From Brevundimonas sp. SGAir0440 (lineage in GTDB: Bacteria; Pseudomonadota; Alphaproteobacteria; Caulobacterales; Caulobacteraceae): a stretch of 64,000 bases of DNA. This document shows positions 33,896 to 42,554 of this stretch, in pieces. The position numbers and the translations under genes are program-made. The stretch covers positions 1,550,001 to 1,614,000 of the forward strand of contig NZ_CP039435.1 of the NCBI RefSeq assembly GCF_005484585.1, written 5' to 3'. The notes beneath the pieces were generated by a model, which was not told the origin of the DNA, made no database searches, and saw only the letters and a list, made by a program, of their open reading frames with translations. How positions within the stretch are numbered: position 1 is the first letter of the stretch; every line of letters starts with the position of its first letter.

Positions 33896-35814
33896 GCGAC
33901 TTCGGCGAGTGCTTCTTCGGCGGCGACCCAGGCGGCTTCGGCGGCGGCCAGATCGGCCTCGGTCTTGGCGCGGGCGCGGGTCAGGCCTTCCAGGGCCTTG
34001 GGATTGCTGACCGAGGCGGTGGCCATGTCGTCGTCGATGCGGGCGATCTCGGCCGTCAGGCGGGTCATGGTCTCCTCGGCCTTCTTGACCGCGTGGCGCA
34101 GGGTCGAGGGCGAAGGGCCGGATCGCTTCTTGTTGCCCCTATCGTTCGCGCCCCCGCCTTTTGAAGAATTGGCGCTCTCTGCTTGAGGGGCGCCTGAGTT
34201 CGCCTTGGCCTCTTCCTTCTTGATCTGGCTGGGCTTGGCGATGGCCTGTTTGGCGCGGTCCAGGACGAACTTAGCGTAGTCGTCCATATCGCCGTCGAAC
34301 GGCTTGACCGTGCCGTCGGCGGCCAGCCACAGGCGATCCGCCACCATCTCCATCAGCGAGCGGTCGTGGGTGATCAGGATGACGGCGCCGTTGTAGTCGT
34401 TCAGCGCGTCCAGCAGGGCGCGACGGCTGTCGATGTCCAGGTGGTTGGTCGGTTCGTCCAGGATCAGGACGTGGGGCGCATCCATCGCCACCATGTTCAG
34501 CAGCAGGCGGGCGCGTTCGCCGCCCGACAGGCTGTCGACGGTGGTCTCCTGCTTCTCATAACCCAGGCCGAACTGGGCCAGTTTGGAGCGGCGGGCGCTT
34601 TCGGGCGCGTCCGGCATGGCGCGGCGGATGATTTCCAGCGGCGTGTCCGTCGGGTCCATGGCCTCGATCTGATGCTGGTGGAACCAGCCGACGCGCATCT
34701 TCCTGTCGCGGTGAAGCTCGCCCTCGGACACGTCCAGAGCGCCGGCGATCATCTTGGCGAAGGTGGACTTGCCCGCGCCGTTGACGCCCAGCAGGCCGAT
34801 GCGGTCGTCCAGGTCCATGCGCAGGTTCAGATTGCGCAGGATCGGCTTGCCCGGCTCATAGCCGACATTGGCACGCTCCAGCCGGATCAACGGCGGGGCC
34901 AGCGGGCGCGGCGGCGAGGGCAGGGTGAAGGGGGCGACGCGCTCCTCGATCGTGGTGGCGACGGGCTGCATCTTCTCCAGCCGCTTCATGCGCGACTGGG
35001 CCTGGGCGGCCTTGGACGCCTTGGCCTTGAAGCGATCGACGAAGGCCTGAAGGTGGGCGCGTTCGGCGTCCTGCTTGGCCTTGGCCGACAGCTGCAGCCG
35101 GGCCTTTTCGGCGCGCGCCTTTTCGAAGGCGTCGTAGTTGCCGGTGTAGAGGGTCAGGGTGTGGTTCGCGAGGTGCAGGATGTGGGTGCAGACCTCGTTC
35201 AGCATCTCGCGGTCGTGGGAGATGATCAGGGCGGTGTGCGGGTATTTCTTCAGCCGCGCCTCCAGCCACAGGGCGCCTTCCAGGTCGAGGTAGTTGGTCG
35301 GTTCGTCCAGCAGCAGCATGTCCGGCTCGGCGAACAGGGCGGCGGCCAGGGCGACGCGCATCCGCCAGCCGCCCGAGAACTCCGACATCGGCCGGGTTTG
35401 GTTCTCCTGGTCGAAGCCCAGGCCGACCAGGATTTCGGCGGCGCGCGCAGGCGCGGCGTCGGCGTCGATCTCGATCAGGCGCGACCAGATCTCGCCCATC
35501 TCTTCCGGTTCCGCGGTTTCGAGCCGGCCCAGCAGGGTGTGGCGTTCGACGTCGGCCTCAAGGATGGTGTCGATGACGCTGACGGGGGTCGCCGGATGCT
35601 CCTGATCGACCGATCCGATGCGGGCAGTCTTGGGCAGGCTGATCTCGTCGCCGGCGGCGTGAAGCTCGCCCAGGATCAGCTTGAACAGGGTCGACTTGCC
35701 GATCCCGTTGCGGCCGACCAGACCGACCTTGGAGCCGGGCGGCAGGCTGACGGAGGCGTCCACGAGAAACTTGCGGCCCCAGGCGTTGAAGGTCAGGTCG
35801 GTGATCTGAAGCAT
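33892..35814 (-). CDS. ABC-F family ATP-binding protein
   Basis: The 640-residue protein has two ABC ATPase domains in one chain and no membrane part. Walker A motifs are GRNGIGKSTL (about 34-43) and GVNGAGKSTF (about 343-352). Signatures are EFSGGWRMRV and DSLSGGERARL, and Walker B plus switch residues are LLLDEPTNYLDLE and LILDEPTNHLDID. A basic linker lies between the domains. The charged C-terminal coiled-coil (about 540-640) makes it most like the Uup/YheS groups. ABC-F proteins bind the ribosomal E site and ease stalled translation. Its 3' end shares four bases (ATGA) with the start of the DUF2164 gene, which is next downstream. Confidence 0.92.
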   Translation of the reverse strand: MLQITDLTFNAWGRKFLVDASVSLPPGSKVGLVGRNGIGKSTLFKLILGELHAAGDEISLPKTARIGSVDQEHPATPVSVIDTILEADVERHTLLGRLETAEPEEMGEIWSRLIEIDADAAPARAAEILVGLGFDQENQTRPMSEFSGGWRMRVALAAALFAEPDMLLLDEPTNYLDLEGALWLEARLKKYPHTALIISHDREMLNEVCTHILHLANHTLTLYTGNYDAFEKARAEKARLQLSAKAKQDAERAHLQAFVDRFKAKASKAAQAQSRMKRLEKMQPVATTIEERVAPFTLPSPPRPLAPPLIRLERANVGYEPGKPILRNLNLRMDLDDRIGLLGVNGAGKSTFAKMIAGALDVSEGELHRDRKMRVGWFHQHQIEAMDPTDTPLEIIRRAMPDAPESARRSKLAQFGLGYEKQETTVDSLSGGERARLLLNMVAMDAPHVLILDEPTNHLDIDSRRALLDALNDYNGAVILITHDRSLMEMVADRLWLAADGTVKPFDGDMDDYAKFVLDRAKQAIAKPSQIKKEEAKANSGAPQAESANSSKGGGANDRGNKKRSGPSPSTLRHAVKKAEETMTRLTAEIARIDDDMATASVSNPKALEGLTRARAKTEADLAAAEAAWVAAEEALAEVA

Positions 35815-35965
35815 TGCGGCGAAGGTTCTTCGGTTGGTCGGCGTCCCTCAATCGGCAGGTCGCCATGCGGCGGGCGTCAGGGATGCAAAAAGGGACGGTT
35901 GGAAACGCGGGAGGTGGTCGCTATAAGCCCGCGACACTCAATCTCCCAACAAGAAGTCAATTCCC

Positions 35966-36385
35966 ATGACCGAACGTACCTTCTCGATCATCAAGCCCGA
36001 CGCCACGCGCCGCAACCTGACCGGCGCGATCAACGCCGTGATCGAAGGCGCCGGCCTGCGCATCGTGGCCCAGCGCCGCGTCAAGCTGACGACCGAGCAA
36101 GCCAAGAAATTTTACGAAGTGCACGCCGAACGTCCGTTCTACGGCGAGCTGGTCGAGCAGATGACGGCCGAGCCGGTCGTCGTTCAGGTGCTGGAAGGCG
36201 ACAACGCCGTCGCCGCCTATCGCGAAGTCATGGGCGCCACCAACCCGGAACAGGCCGCCGAAGGCACCATCCGCAAGCAGTTCGCCCTGTCGATCGGTGA
36301 AAACTCGGTCCACGGTTCGGACAGCCAGGACAACGCCAAGATCGAGATCGCGCAGTTCTTCACCGACGACCAGATCGTCGGCTAA
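35966..36385 (+). CDS. ndk: Nucleoside diphosphate kinase
   Basis: This 139-residue protein has the complete Ndk fold: [20 protein letters not shown] (5-24), the [18 protein letters not shown]pn-loop region, [20 protein letters not shown], and [10 protein letters not shown] with the phospho-histidine His116. It transfers the gamma phosphate between nucleoside triphosphates and diphosphates. It is a single gene. A repeated 34-base sequence begins directly after its stop codon. Confidence 0.96.
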   Translation: MTERTFSIIKPDATRRNLTGAINAVIEGAGLRIVAQRRVKLTTEQAKKFYEVHAERPFYGELVEQMTAEPVVVQVLEGDNAVAAYREVMGATNPEQAAEGTIRKQFALSIGENSVHGSDSQDNAKIEIAQFFTDDQIVG

Positions 36386-36466
36386 GCGCTCAAGTCGCGA
36401 GGGACCGCGTCCCGAGCGTGCGCGAGAACAAGGCGCTCAAGTCGCGAGGGACCGCGTCCCGAGCGT
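36386..36466. repeat. Direct 34-base repeat with palindromic core after ndk
   Basis: The same 34-base unit occurs at 36386-36419 and 36433-36466 with 13 bases between. Each unit starts GCGCTCAAGTCGCGAGGGAC and contains GGGACCGCGTCCC, a perfect 5-3-5 palindrome. It is not protein-coding. The unit may be part of a dispersed repeat family, or a local duplication. Confidence 0.8.
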
Positions 36467-36482
36467 AGCGCCGAAACAAAGC

Positions 36483-36550
36483 GATGCGAGAGCGAACCCT
36501 CTCGCATAGCGTGACTATATAGGCCCGCGCCCGGAACCGGACGCGGGCCT
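36483..36550. repeat. Two successive hairpins before the glycine-zipper lipoprotein gene
   Basis: ATGCGAGAG and CTCTCGCAT pair around six bases at 36483-36506. AGGCCCGCG and CGCGGGCCT pair around 12 bases at 36521-36550. The second is followed by TTGTCGTTT and could be a weak terminator for ndk. The TATATAGG at 36517 lies between them. Confidence 0.55.
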
Positions 36551-36595
36551 TGTCGTTTGGTGGTCATTATCTCGTTCGTCTCCCGGAGAAGACCC

Positions 36596-36796
36596 ATGAA
36601 GACCATGATCAAACTGGCCCCCGTCATCGGCGTCGTGGCCCTGCTGGCCGCCTGCGGCCAAACGATGGAACAACGCGCCGCCACCGGCGCCCTTGGCGGC
36701 GCCGTCGCCGGCCAGGTCATCGGCGGCAACACGGGTTCGACCGTGGCCGGCGCCGCAATCGGCGCCGTCGCCGGCGCGGCGACCAAGCCCCGCTAA
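36596..36796 (+). CDS. Small glycine-zipper lipoprotein
   Basis: The 66-residue product has a lipoprotein signal peptide with lipobox LLAAC (Cys20). The mature part is a Gly/Ala-rich zipper (GALGGAVAGQVIGGNTGSTV and AGAAIGAVAGAA), as in small outer-membrane lipoproteins of the OsmB/SlyB/YMGG type. It probably inserts into or packs against the outer membrane; stress induction is common in such families but not shown here. CGGAGAA upstream of ATG 36596 is a good ribosome site. A strong terminator follows. Confidence 0.85.
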   Translation: MKTMIKLAPVIGVVALLAACGQTMEQRAATGALGGAVAGQVIGGNTGSTVAGAAIGAVAGAATKPR

Positions 36797-36832
36797 ATCC
36801 GTCTAGGTCTTTCGGGCGAAAGCCCGGATGAC

Positions 36833-36867
36833 AAAAAGGCCCGGAGCATTCGCTCCGGGCCTTTTCT
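36833..36867. terminator. Rho-independent terminator between the small lipoprotein and M13 peptidase genes
   Basis: AAAAAGGCCCGGAGC and GCTCCGGGCCTTTT pair around four bases, with A residues before and T residues after, so it can end both convergent genes. Confidence 0.88.
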
Positions 36868-36887
36868 ACGTCTGACGTCCGGCGCCC

Positions 36888-38972
36888 TTACCAGATGCGT
36901 GCGCGGGCCTCGGGCGCGATATATTCCTTCTGGTCCGGGGAGACGCCGAAGGCCGCGTACCAGGCGTCGATGTTGCGCGGCGAGGTCGCGGCGCGCACCG
37001 AACCGGGCGAGTGCGGGTCGGTAGTCAGCTGCTCCTTCAGCGCCGCCTCGCGCGACTTCTCGCGCCAGACCTGCGCCCAGCCCAGGAAGACGCGCTGATC
37101 GCCCGTCAGCCCGTCAATGACCGGCGCCGGCTGGCCGTTCAGAGACTTGTGATAGGCGTCCAGCGCCAGCAGCAGGCCGCCCAGGTCGGCGATGTTCTCG
37201 CCCATCGTCAGGTCGCCGTTGACGTGCACGCCGGGGATCGGCTCCAGCTTGTCGTAGATGTCGCCCAGCACCTTGGCGCGCGCCTCGAAGCGGGCGGCGT
37301 CTTCCGGCGTCCACCAGTCGCGCAGCACGCCGTCGCCGTCCGACTTACGGCCCTGATCGTCGAAGCCGTGGGTGATCTCGTGGCCGATGACCGCGCCGAT
37401 GCCGCCGTAGTTGACGGCCGGGTCCGCGTTCGGATCGAAGAAGGGCGCCTGCAGGATGGCGGCCGGGAAGACGATCTCGTTGCGCGGCGGGTTGTAGTAG
37501 GCGTTCACCGTCTGGGGTGTCATGCCCCATTCCAGCGGATCGACCGGTTTGCCGATCTTGCCGCGCTTGTAGGCCCATTCGAAGGCCGAGGAGCGTTCGA
37601 CGTTGCCGTACAGGTCGTCGGCCTTCAGCTCCAGCCCGTCATACGAGCGCCACTTGTCGGGATAGCCGATCTTCACCCCGAACTTGGACATCTTGTACAG
37701 GGCCTGTTCGCGCGTCGGCTCGCTCATCCAGTCCAGGGTCTTCAGCCGCTCGGTCATGGCGTCGCGGATGTTGCCGACCAGGGCCTCCATCTGGGCCTTT
37801 GACGAGGCGGGGAAGTGCAGGCGGACGTATTCCTGAGCCAGGACCTCGCCCAACTGACCGTCGACCAGGGCCACGCCCCGGTTCCAGCGGGGACGGTTCT
37901 CGGGTTGGCCGCGCAGCGTCTTGCCGCGGAAGTCGAAACGGGCGTCGACGAAGGCCTTGGACAGATAGGGGCTGGCCTGGTCGACGACATTGAACGCCTG
38001 CCAGGCCTTCAGCGTCTCGATCGGGGTGTCGGCGAACACCTGGGCGATGGCGGGGATGGCGGTGTTTTCCATCAGCACCAGGGTGTCGACGTCCGACACC
38101 TGGGCGCCGGCCAGGAAGCCGGCCCAGTCGAAGCCGGGAGCCAGGGTCGCCAGGTCCGATGCCTTGGCCGGGTTGTACAGCTTGTCGATCTGGCGACGCT
38201 CGACCGTCGTCCACTGCTTGTCGGCGACCTTGGTTTCGAAGGCCAGGATGTCGGCGGCGGTCTTGGCCGGATCGGCCCAGCCAATGGCGGTCAGGGTGGT
38301 CGTCAGATAGGCCAGATAGGCCTCGCGCTGGGCGGCGAAGTCGGGCTTCAGATAGTAGTCGCGGTCCGGCAGCCCCAGCGATCCCTGACCCAGATAGGCC
38401 GAGTTCAGATTGGGGTTCTTCAGATCCTCGAACACGTCGATGCCGAACAGGGAGCCGCCGAAGCCCGAATGGCTCTCGCCCATCAGGCGCGCCATGCCGG
38501 CGTGGTCGGTGACCGCCTTGACGGCGGCGAGGTCGGCGGCCAGCGGCGTTGCGCCCAGCTGCTCGATCTTCGCCTCGTCCATGAAGCTGGCGTACAGGGC
38601 GCCGACCTTGCGGGCGTTCTCGTTGGCGGGATTGGCGGCGCTGGTCTCGATGATCGACTTCAGCTGGGACTGGGCGTTCTCATACAGGACGTCGAACGGG
38701 CCGAAGCGCGACTTGTCGGCCGGAATCTCGGTCGTGCGCAGATAGGTTCCGTTGGCGTATTCGTTGAAGTCGTCGCCGGGCTTCACCGAGGTGTTGCGAC
38801 CGGCCAGATCGAAGCCCCAGGCGCCGAAGGGGCTGTGGGCCGCGCCGGCCATGCCGTGCGAATGCTGGTCCGAAGCGTTCTGGGCCGAAGCGTCCTGGGC
38901 CGAGGCCGCGCCGCCGGTCAGAGCGACGACGATACAGGCCGAACAGGCGGCCATCAGACGAATGCGAGTCAT
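36888..38972 (-). CDS. M13 family metallopeptidase (neprilysin/PepO-like), secreted
   Basis: From ATG 38972 the protein has 694 residues and a signal peptide ending near AASA (about residue 25). M13 marks are NAYYNPPRNEIVFPAAILQ (substrate-binding N-A-x-Y and gluzincin exosite), the zinc motif HEITHGFDD (531-539) and GENIADLGG, whose Glu592 is the third zinc ligand. It should cut short peptides in the periplasm. A start at 39035 would put 21 polar residues ahead of the signal peptide and is rejected. Length is normal for the family. Confidence 0.92.
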   Translation of the reverse strand: MTRIRLMAACSACIVVALTGGAASAQDASAQNASDQHSHGMAGAAHSPFGAWGFDLAGRNTSVKPGDDFNEYANGTYLRTTEIPADKSRFGPFDVLYENAQSQLKSIIETSAANPANENARKVGALYASFMDEAKIEQLGATPLAADLAAVKAVTDHAGMARLMGESHSGFGGSLFGIDVFEDLKNPNLNSAYLGQGSLGLPDRDYYLKPDFAAQREAYLAYLTTTLTAIGWADPAKTAADILAFETKVADKQWTTVERRQIDKLYNPAKASDLATLAPGFDWAGFLAGAQVSDVDTLVLMENTAIPAIAQVFADTPIETLKAWQAFNVVDQASPYLSKAFVDARFDFRGKTLRGQPENRPRWNRGVALVDGQLGEVLAQEYVRLHFPASSKAQMEALVGNIRDAMTERLKTLDWMSEPTREQALYKMSKFGVKIGYPDKWRSYDGLELKADDLYGNVERSSAFEWAYKRGKIGKPVDPLEWGMTPQTVNAYYNPPRNEIVFPAAILQAPFFDPNADPAVNYGGIGAVIGHEITHGFDDQGRKSDGDGVLRDWWTPEDAARFEARAKVLGDIYDKLEPIPGVHVNGDLTMGENIADLGGLLLALDAYHKSLNGQPAPVIDGLTGDQRVFLGWAQVWREKSREAALKEQLTTDPHSPGSVRAATSPRNIDAWYAAFGVSPDQKEYIAPEARARIW

Positions 38973-39059
38973 GGATAGAGAAGGTCCCGATTGAGGTCGG
39001 GCGCACCATTGCGCCGGTGCGGCGGTCTGTCGCATGACGTTTTTGTAATCTTCGCGCCG

Positions 39060-39662
39060 CTAAGGGCGGGGCAGGTCTCGGCAGAAGTCAGACAGCACCT
39101 GCGGGTAAAGCTGATGCTCCGCCGTCTTGACCCGTTCGGCTAGGGCCTCGGCCGTGTCGCCCTCGACGATCGGCACGCGCGCCTGGCCCAAGATCGGGCC
39201 TTCATCCACGCCCTCGGTCACCAGATGGACCGTGCAGCCGGCCTCGGCGTCGCCGGCGGCGATCGCACGGGCGTGGGTGTCCAAGCCGGGATAAAGGGGA
39301 AGCAGGCTGGGGTGGATGTTCAGCATGCGCTCACGCCAGCCGCCGACCAGCCAGGGGGTCAGAACACGCATATAGCCGGCCAGCGCAACGATCTCCACGC
39401 CGGCGTCGCGCAGGACGGCGTCGACCGCCCGCTCATGCGCCTCGCGATCCTTGCCGAACGGTTTGTGCGCCACGGTCGCCGTCGCCACGCCCTTGGCCGC
39501 CGCAATCGCCAGACCGCCCGCGCCCTCGATGTTCGACAGCACCAGCACGACCTCATAGCCGCTGTCCGGCGCCTGACCGGCGTCGATCAGCGCCGCCATG
39601 TTGGAGCCCGCCCCCGAGATCAGGACGGCGACGCGGACGGGCGGGGCGGCTTGGGGCGACAT
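39060..39662 (-). CDS. purN: Phosphoribosylglycinamide formyltransferase
   Basis: The 200-residue enzyme (from ATG 39662) has the PurN marks RVAVLISGAGSNMAALIDA, EIVALAGYMRVLTPWLV, and MLNIHPSLLPLYPGLDTHAR with the catalytic Asn-His pair and the downstream Asp in VDEGPI. It transfers a formyl group from 10-formyl-THF to GAR in purine synthesis. ATG codons at 39674 and a GTG/ATG start at 39698 are alternatives. purM lies about 1.8 kb upstream on the same strand, with a plus-strand peptidase gene between them, so the usual purM-purN operon is interrupted. Confidence 0.93.
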   Translation of the reverse strand: MSPQAAPPVRVAVLISGAGSNMAALIDAGQAPDSGYEVVLVLSNIEGAGGLAIAAAKGVATATVAHKPFGKDREAHERAVDAVLRDAGVEIVALAGYMRVLTPWLVGGWRERMLNIHPSLLPLYPGLDTHARAIAAGDAEAGCTVHLVTEGVDEGPILGQARVPIVEGDTAEALAERVKTAEHQLYPQVLSDFCRDLPRP

Positions 39663-39804
39663 GGCGCTTCGCATGACGGCGCGGGCGACGCTTGGCAAGT
39701 TTCAAACGCGATCCGCCCTTGTTGTCGGCTGGATTCGGGCGTTAGCGTGTAACGCCGACCGCATGGCGAGGGGTCGTGGGTCGGCGCGTACAGGGGACTA
39801 TCGC

Positions 39805-41415
39805 ATGAACAGACTGATCTGCTTCGCGGCCATCGCGGCGATGCTGGGCGCGCCCGTGGCGGCGCTGGCCCAGGAAAGCGGGACTAACAGCAGCAGCAAC
39901 AATGGCGGGGGCGCCGCGATGCGATCCGCAACCGACCGGTTCCGCAACGCCAACGCCGAGGCGATCGAAAAGGATTGGGCGCGCGCACCGGTCGAGGAGA
40001 CCGAGGTCGCGACGGCCCATTCGGTCAACGCCCACGGCAAGACTCTGCGCTACAAGGCGACGGCGGGCACGCTGACGATCCGCGACGATGCGGGTATGCC
40101 GACCGCGAGCTTGTTCTACACCGCCTATACGCTGGACGGTCAGCCCGTCGGAACGCGGCCGGTGACCTATCTCTACAACGGCGGACCAGGCTCGCCGACC
40201 GTGTGGCTGCATATGGGCTCGTTTGGGCCGATGCGGGTCCAGACCGATGAGCCGACCGTGGTGCGGCCGGCGCCCTTCGCCTTCGGCCCGAACGACCAGA
40301 CTCTGCTGGATCAGACGGACCTGGTTTTCATCGACATGGTAGGCGCGGGCTTCTCGCGTCCGTTGGGCGAAACGCCGGGTTCGACCTTCTGGGGCGTGGA
40401 CGGAGACGCCGACGCCTTCGCCCGCGCCATAATGCGCTACACGACCAAGTTCAGCCGCTGGTCCAGCCCGAAATACATCATTGGCGAATCCTACGGCACG
40501 CTGCGCACCGGTGCGGTGGCGTTCCAGCTTGAAGATCGCGGGATGTCGCTGAACGGCGTGGTGCTGCTGTCGTCGATCATGAACTATGGCGTGCGTCAGC
40601 CAGGCTATCCGCAGAACTTCGTCACCCTGTTGCCGACCTATGCGGCGACGGCTTGGTATCATCGCAAGCTGGCGAACCCGGCCGCGACGGTCGAGGAACA
40701 GGCTCAGCGCGCGCGTGACTTCGCATTGGGGCCGTATGCCTCTGCTCTGGCCAAGGGGCACATGATCTCTGACGCCGAGCGCGCGGACATCGTGCGTCAG
40801 ATGAGCGAACTGACCGGCCTGTCGACCACCTTCATCGACAACGCGAATATGCGCGTGGACCTCGGCGCCTTCCGCAAGGAACTGCTGCGCGACCGGCGCC
40901 AGACGATCGGGCGGCTGGACACCCGCTACATGGGTCTGGACGAGGATGCGGCGGGCGGCGAGCCGGAGGATGATCCGTCCAGCTCGGCCGTGACGGGGGC
41001 CTATTTCGGCATCTTCCGCGACTATGTGGCAAACGAACTGAACTACAAGACCGACGTCGAATACCGGATGTCGGCGCGGGGCCTGCCGGGCTTCAACTGG
41101 AACTGGAGCCACCGTCCGCCGGTCGGAGGGCCGCAAACCACGCCGAATACGGCCATCGATCTGGCCACGGCGATGCGGCGCAATCCGTATCTGAAGGTCA
41201 TGTCGCTGAACGGCTATTACGACGCCGCCACGCCCTTCTTCTCGACCGAGTTCGACCTGGCCCAGATGATGCTGGAGCCCAGCCTGCGGCCGAACCTGGA
41301 GTTCACCTACTATGAGGGCGGGCACATGATGTACCTGAGCCACGACGCCCTGGTGAAGCTGCACGCCGATCTGTCCCGCTTCTACAGCGAGACGGCGAAC
41401 GGCGGGGCGCGATAG
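39805..41415 (+). CDS. S10 family serine carboxypeptidase, secreted
   Basis: The 536-residue protein starts with a signal peptide (cut after LAQ near 23), followed by a Ser/Asn/Gly linker. The alpha/beta hydrolase core of carboxypeptidase Y type has TYLYNGGPGSPTVWLHMGSF (oxyanion hole), IIGESYGTLR with nucleophile Ser229, NGYYDAATPF with Asp473 and YEGGHMMY with His507. It should remove C-terminal residues from peptides outside the cytoplasm. It is inserted, in opposite orientation, between purN and purM and has no partner on its strand. Confidence 0.9.
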   Translation: MNRLICFAAIAAMLGAPVAALAQESGTNSSSNNGGGAAMRSATDRFRNANAEAIEKDWARAPVEETEVATAHSVNAHGKTLRYKATAGTLTIRDDAGMPTASLFYTAYTLDGQPVGTRPVTYLYNGGPGSPTVWLHMGSFGPMRVQTDEPTVVRPAPFAFGPNDQTLLDQTDLVFIDMVGAGFSRPLGETPGSTFWGVDGDADAFARAIMRYTTKFSRWSSPKYIIGESYGTLRTGAVAFQLEDRGMSLNGVVLLSSIMNYGVRQPGYPQNFVTLLPTYAATAWYHRKLANPAATVEEQAQRARDFALGPYASALAKGHMISDAERADIVRQMSELTGLSTTFIDNANMRVDLGAFRKELLRDRRQTIGRLDTRYMGLDEDAAGGEPEDDPSSSAVTGAYFGIFRDYVANELNYKTDVEYRMSARGLPGFNWNWSHRPPVGGPQTTPNTAIDLATAMRRNPYLKVMSLNGYYDAATPFFSTEFDLAQMMLEPSLRPNLEFTYYEGGHMMYLSHDALVKLHADLSRFYSETANGGAR

Positions 41416-41437
41416 CCCAAGCCGGGCTGGAGGCGGC

Positions 41438-42475
41438 CTAGGCCGCTTCCAGTTGTCCGCAGACGAAGGCGACTTCGCCAGCGTTGAGCAGGGCCGCCAG
41501 CACCGGCTCAGCGTTCTCGGGCGAGACGATCAGGATGAAGCCGACGCCGCAGTTGAAGGTGCGGCGCATTTCGTGGTCGCTGATGCCGCCGGTTTCGGCC
41601 AGCCACTGGAAGACGGCGGGCATGGGCCAGGCGTTCCAGTCGAAGCGGGCCTGCAGGCCCTCGGCGATGCAGCGGGGCGGGTTTTCGATCAGCCCGCCGC
41701 CGGTGATATGGGCCGCGCCCTTGACCAGGCCCGCCTTCATGATCGGCAGGACCGGCTTCACATAGATGCGAGTGGGCTCCATCAGCGCCTGGGCCAGCGA
41801 GCGGTCTTTGGCGAAGGGGGCGTCGTCGCCCCAGGCCAGACCCGACTTCTCGACCACCTTGCGCACCAGCGAATAGCCGTTCGAGTGCGGCCCCGTGGAG
41901 GCCAGGCCGATGATGATGTCGCCGGCCGCCTGGCGATCCAGATAGGGCAGGGCGTGGCCGCGCTCGACGGCGCCCAGGCTGAAGCCGGCCAGATCGTAGT
42001 CGCCTTCGGTATACATGCCCGGCATTTCGGCGGTCTCGCCGCCGACGAGGGCGCAGCCGGCCTGGCGGCAGCCCTCGGCGATGCCGGCGACGACGCGGCG
42101 GGCGGCGTCGATCTCAAGCCGGCCGGTGGCGTAATAGTCGAGGAACAGCAGGGGCTCGGCGCCCTGGGCCAACAGGTCGTTGACGCACATGGCGACCAGG
42201 TCGACGCCGACGCCGTCGTGACGGCCGGTCTCGATGGCGATCTTCAGCTTGGTGCCGACGCCGTCCGTCGTCGTTACGATCAGCGGATCTTCAAAGCCGG
42301 CGGCCTTGAGGTCGAACAAGGCGCCGAATCCGCCCAGCGAAGGCTCCGATCCGGGGCGCGCTGTCGATTTGGCCAGCGGCTTGATATGTTCGACCAGCAT
42401 TTCGCCCGCGTCGATGTCCACGCCCGCATCGGCGTAGGTCAGACCGTTTTCGAGAGGCTTTTGGGTGTCGCTCAT
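41438..42475 (-). CDS. purM: Phosphoribosylformylglycinamidine cyclo-ligase
   Basis: This 345-residue enzyme closes the imidazole ring of purines (FGAM to AIR, ATP-dependent). It shows [20 protein letters not shown], the [20 protein letters not shown] nucleotide segment, [31 protein letters not shown], and [13 protein letters not shown] near the C-terminal half. Length and motifs are complete. It is divergent from rnd and convergent with the S10 peptidase gene. Confidence 0.95.
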   Translation of the reverse strand: MSDTQKPLENGLTYADAGVDIDAGEMLVEHIKPLAKSTARPGSEPSLGGFGALFDLKAAGFEDPLIVTTTDGVGTKLKIAIETGRHDGVGVDLVAMCVNDLLAQGAEPLLFLDYYATGRLEIDAARRVVAGIAEGCRQAGCALVGGETAEMPGMYTEGDYDLAGFSLGAVERGHALPYLDRQAAGDIIIGLASTGPHSNGYSLVRKVVEKSGLAWGDDAPFAKDRSLAQALMEPTRIYVKPVLPIMKAGLVKGAAHITGGGLIENPPRCIAEGLQARFDWNAWPMPAVFQWLAETGGISDHEMRRTFNCGVGFILIVSPENAEPVLAALLNAGEVAFVCGQLEAA

Positions 42476-42554
42476 GGGATCTCGGGCCTGAATCGGGGCG
42501 GAAATGCAGCGCGGCTCTTGCCACAGGTAGGATGCGCGGGGCTATAGCATCGGA

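Noticed and set aside
36386..36466. A minimal CRISPR array
   Set aside because: Only two units with a 13-base spacer, and no cas genes anywhere in the window.
39700..41437. An insertion sequence carrying the S10 peptidase between purN and purM
   Set aside because: No transposase, no terminal inverted repeats and no target duplication are visible at the borders.
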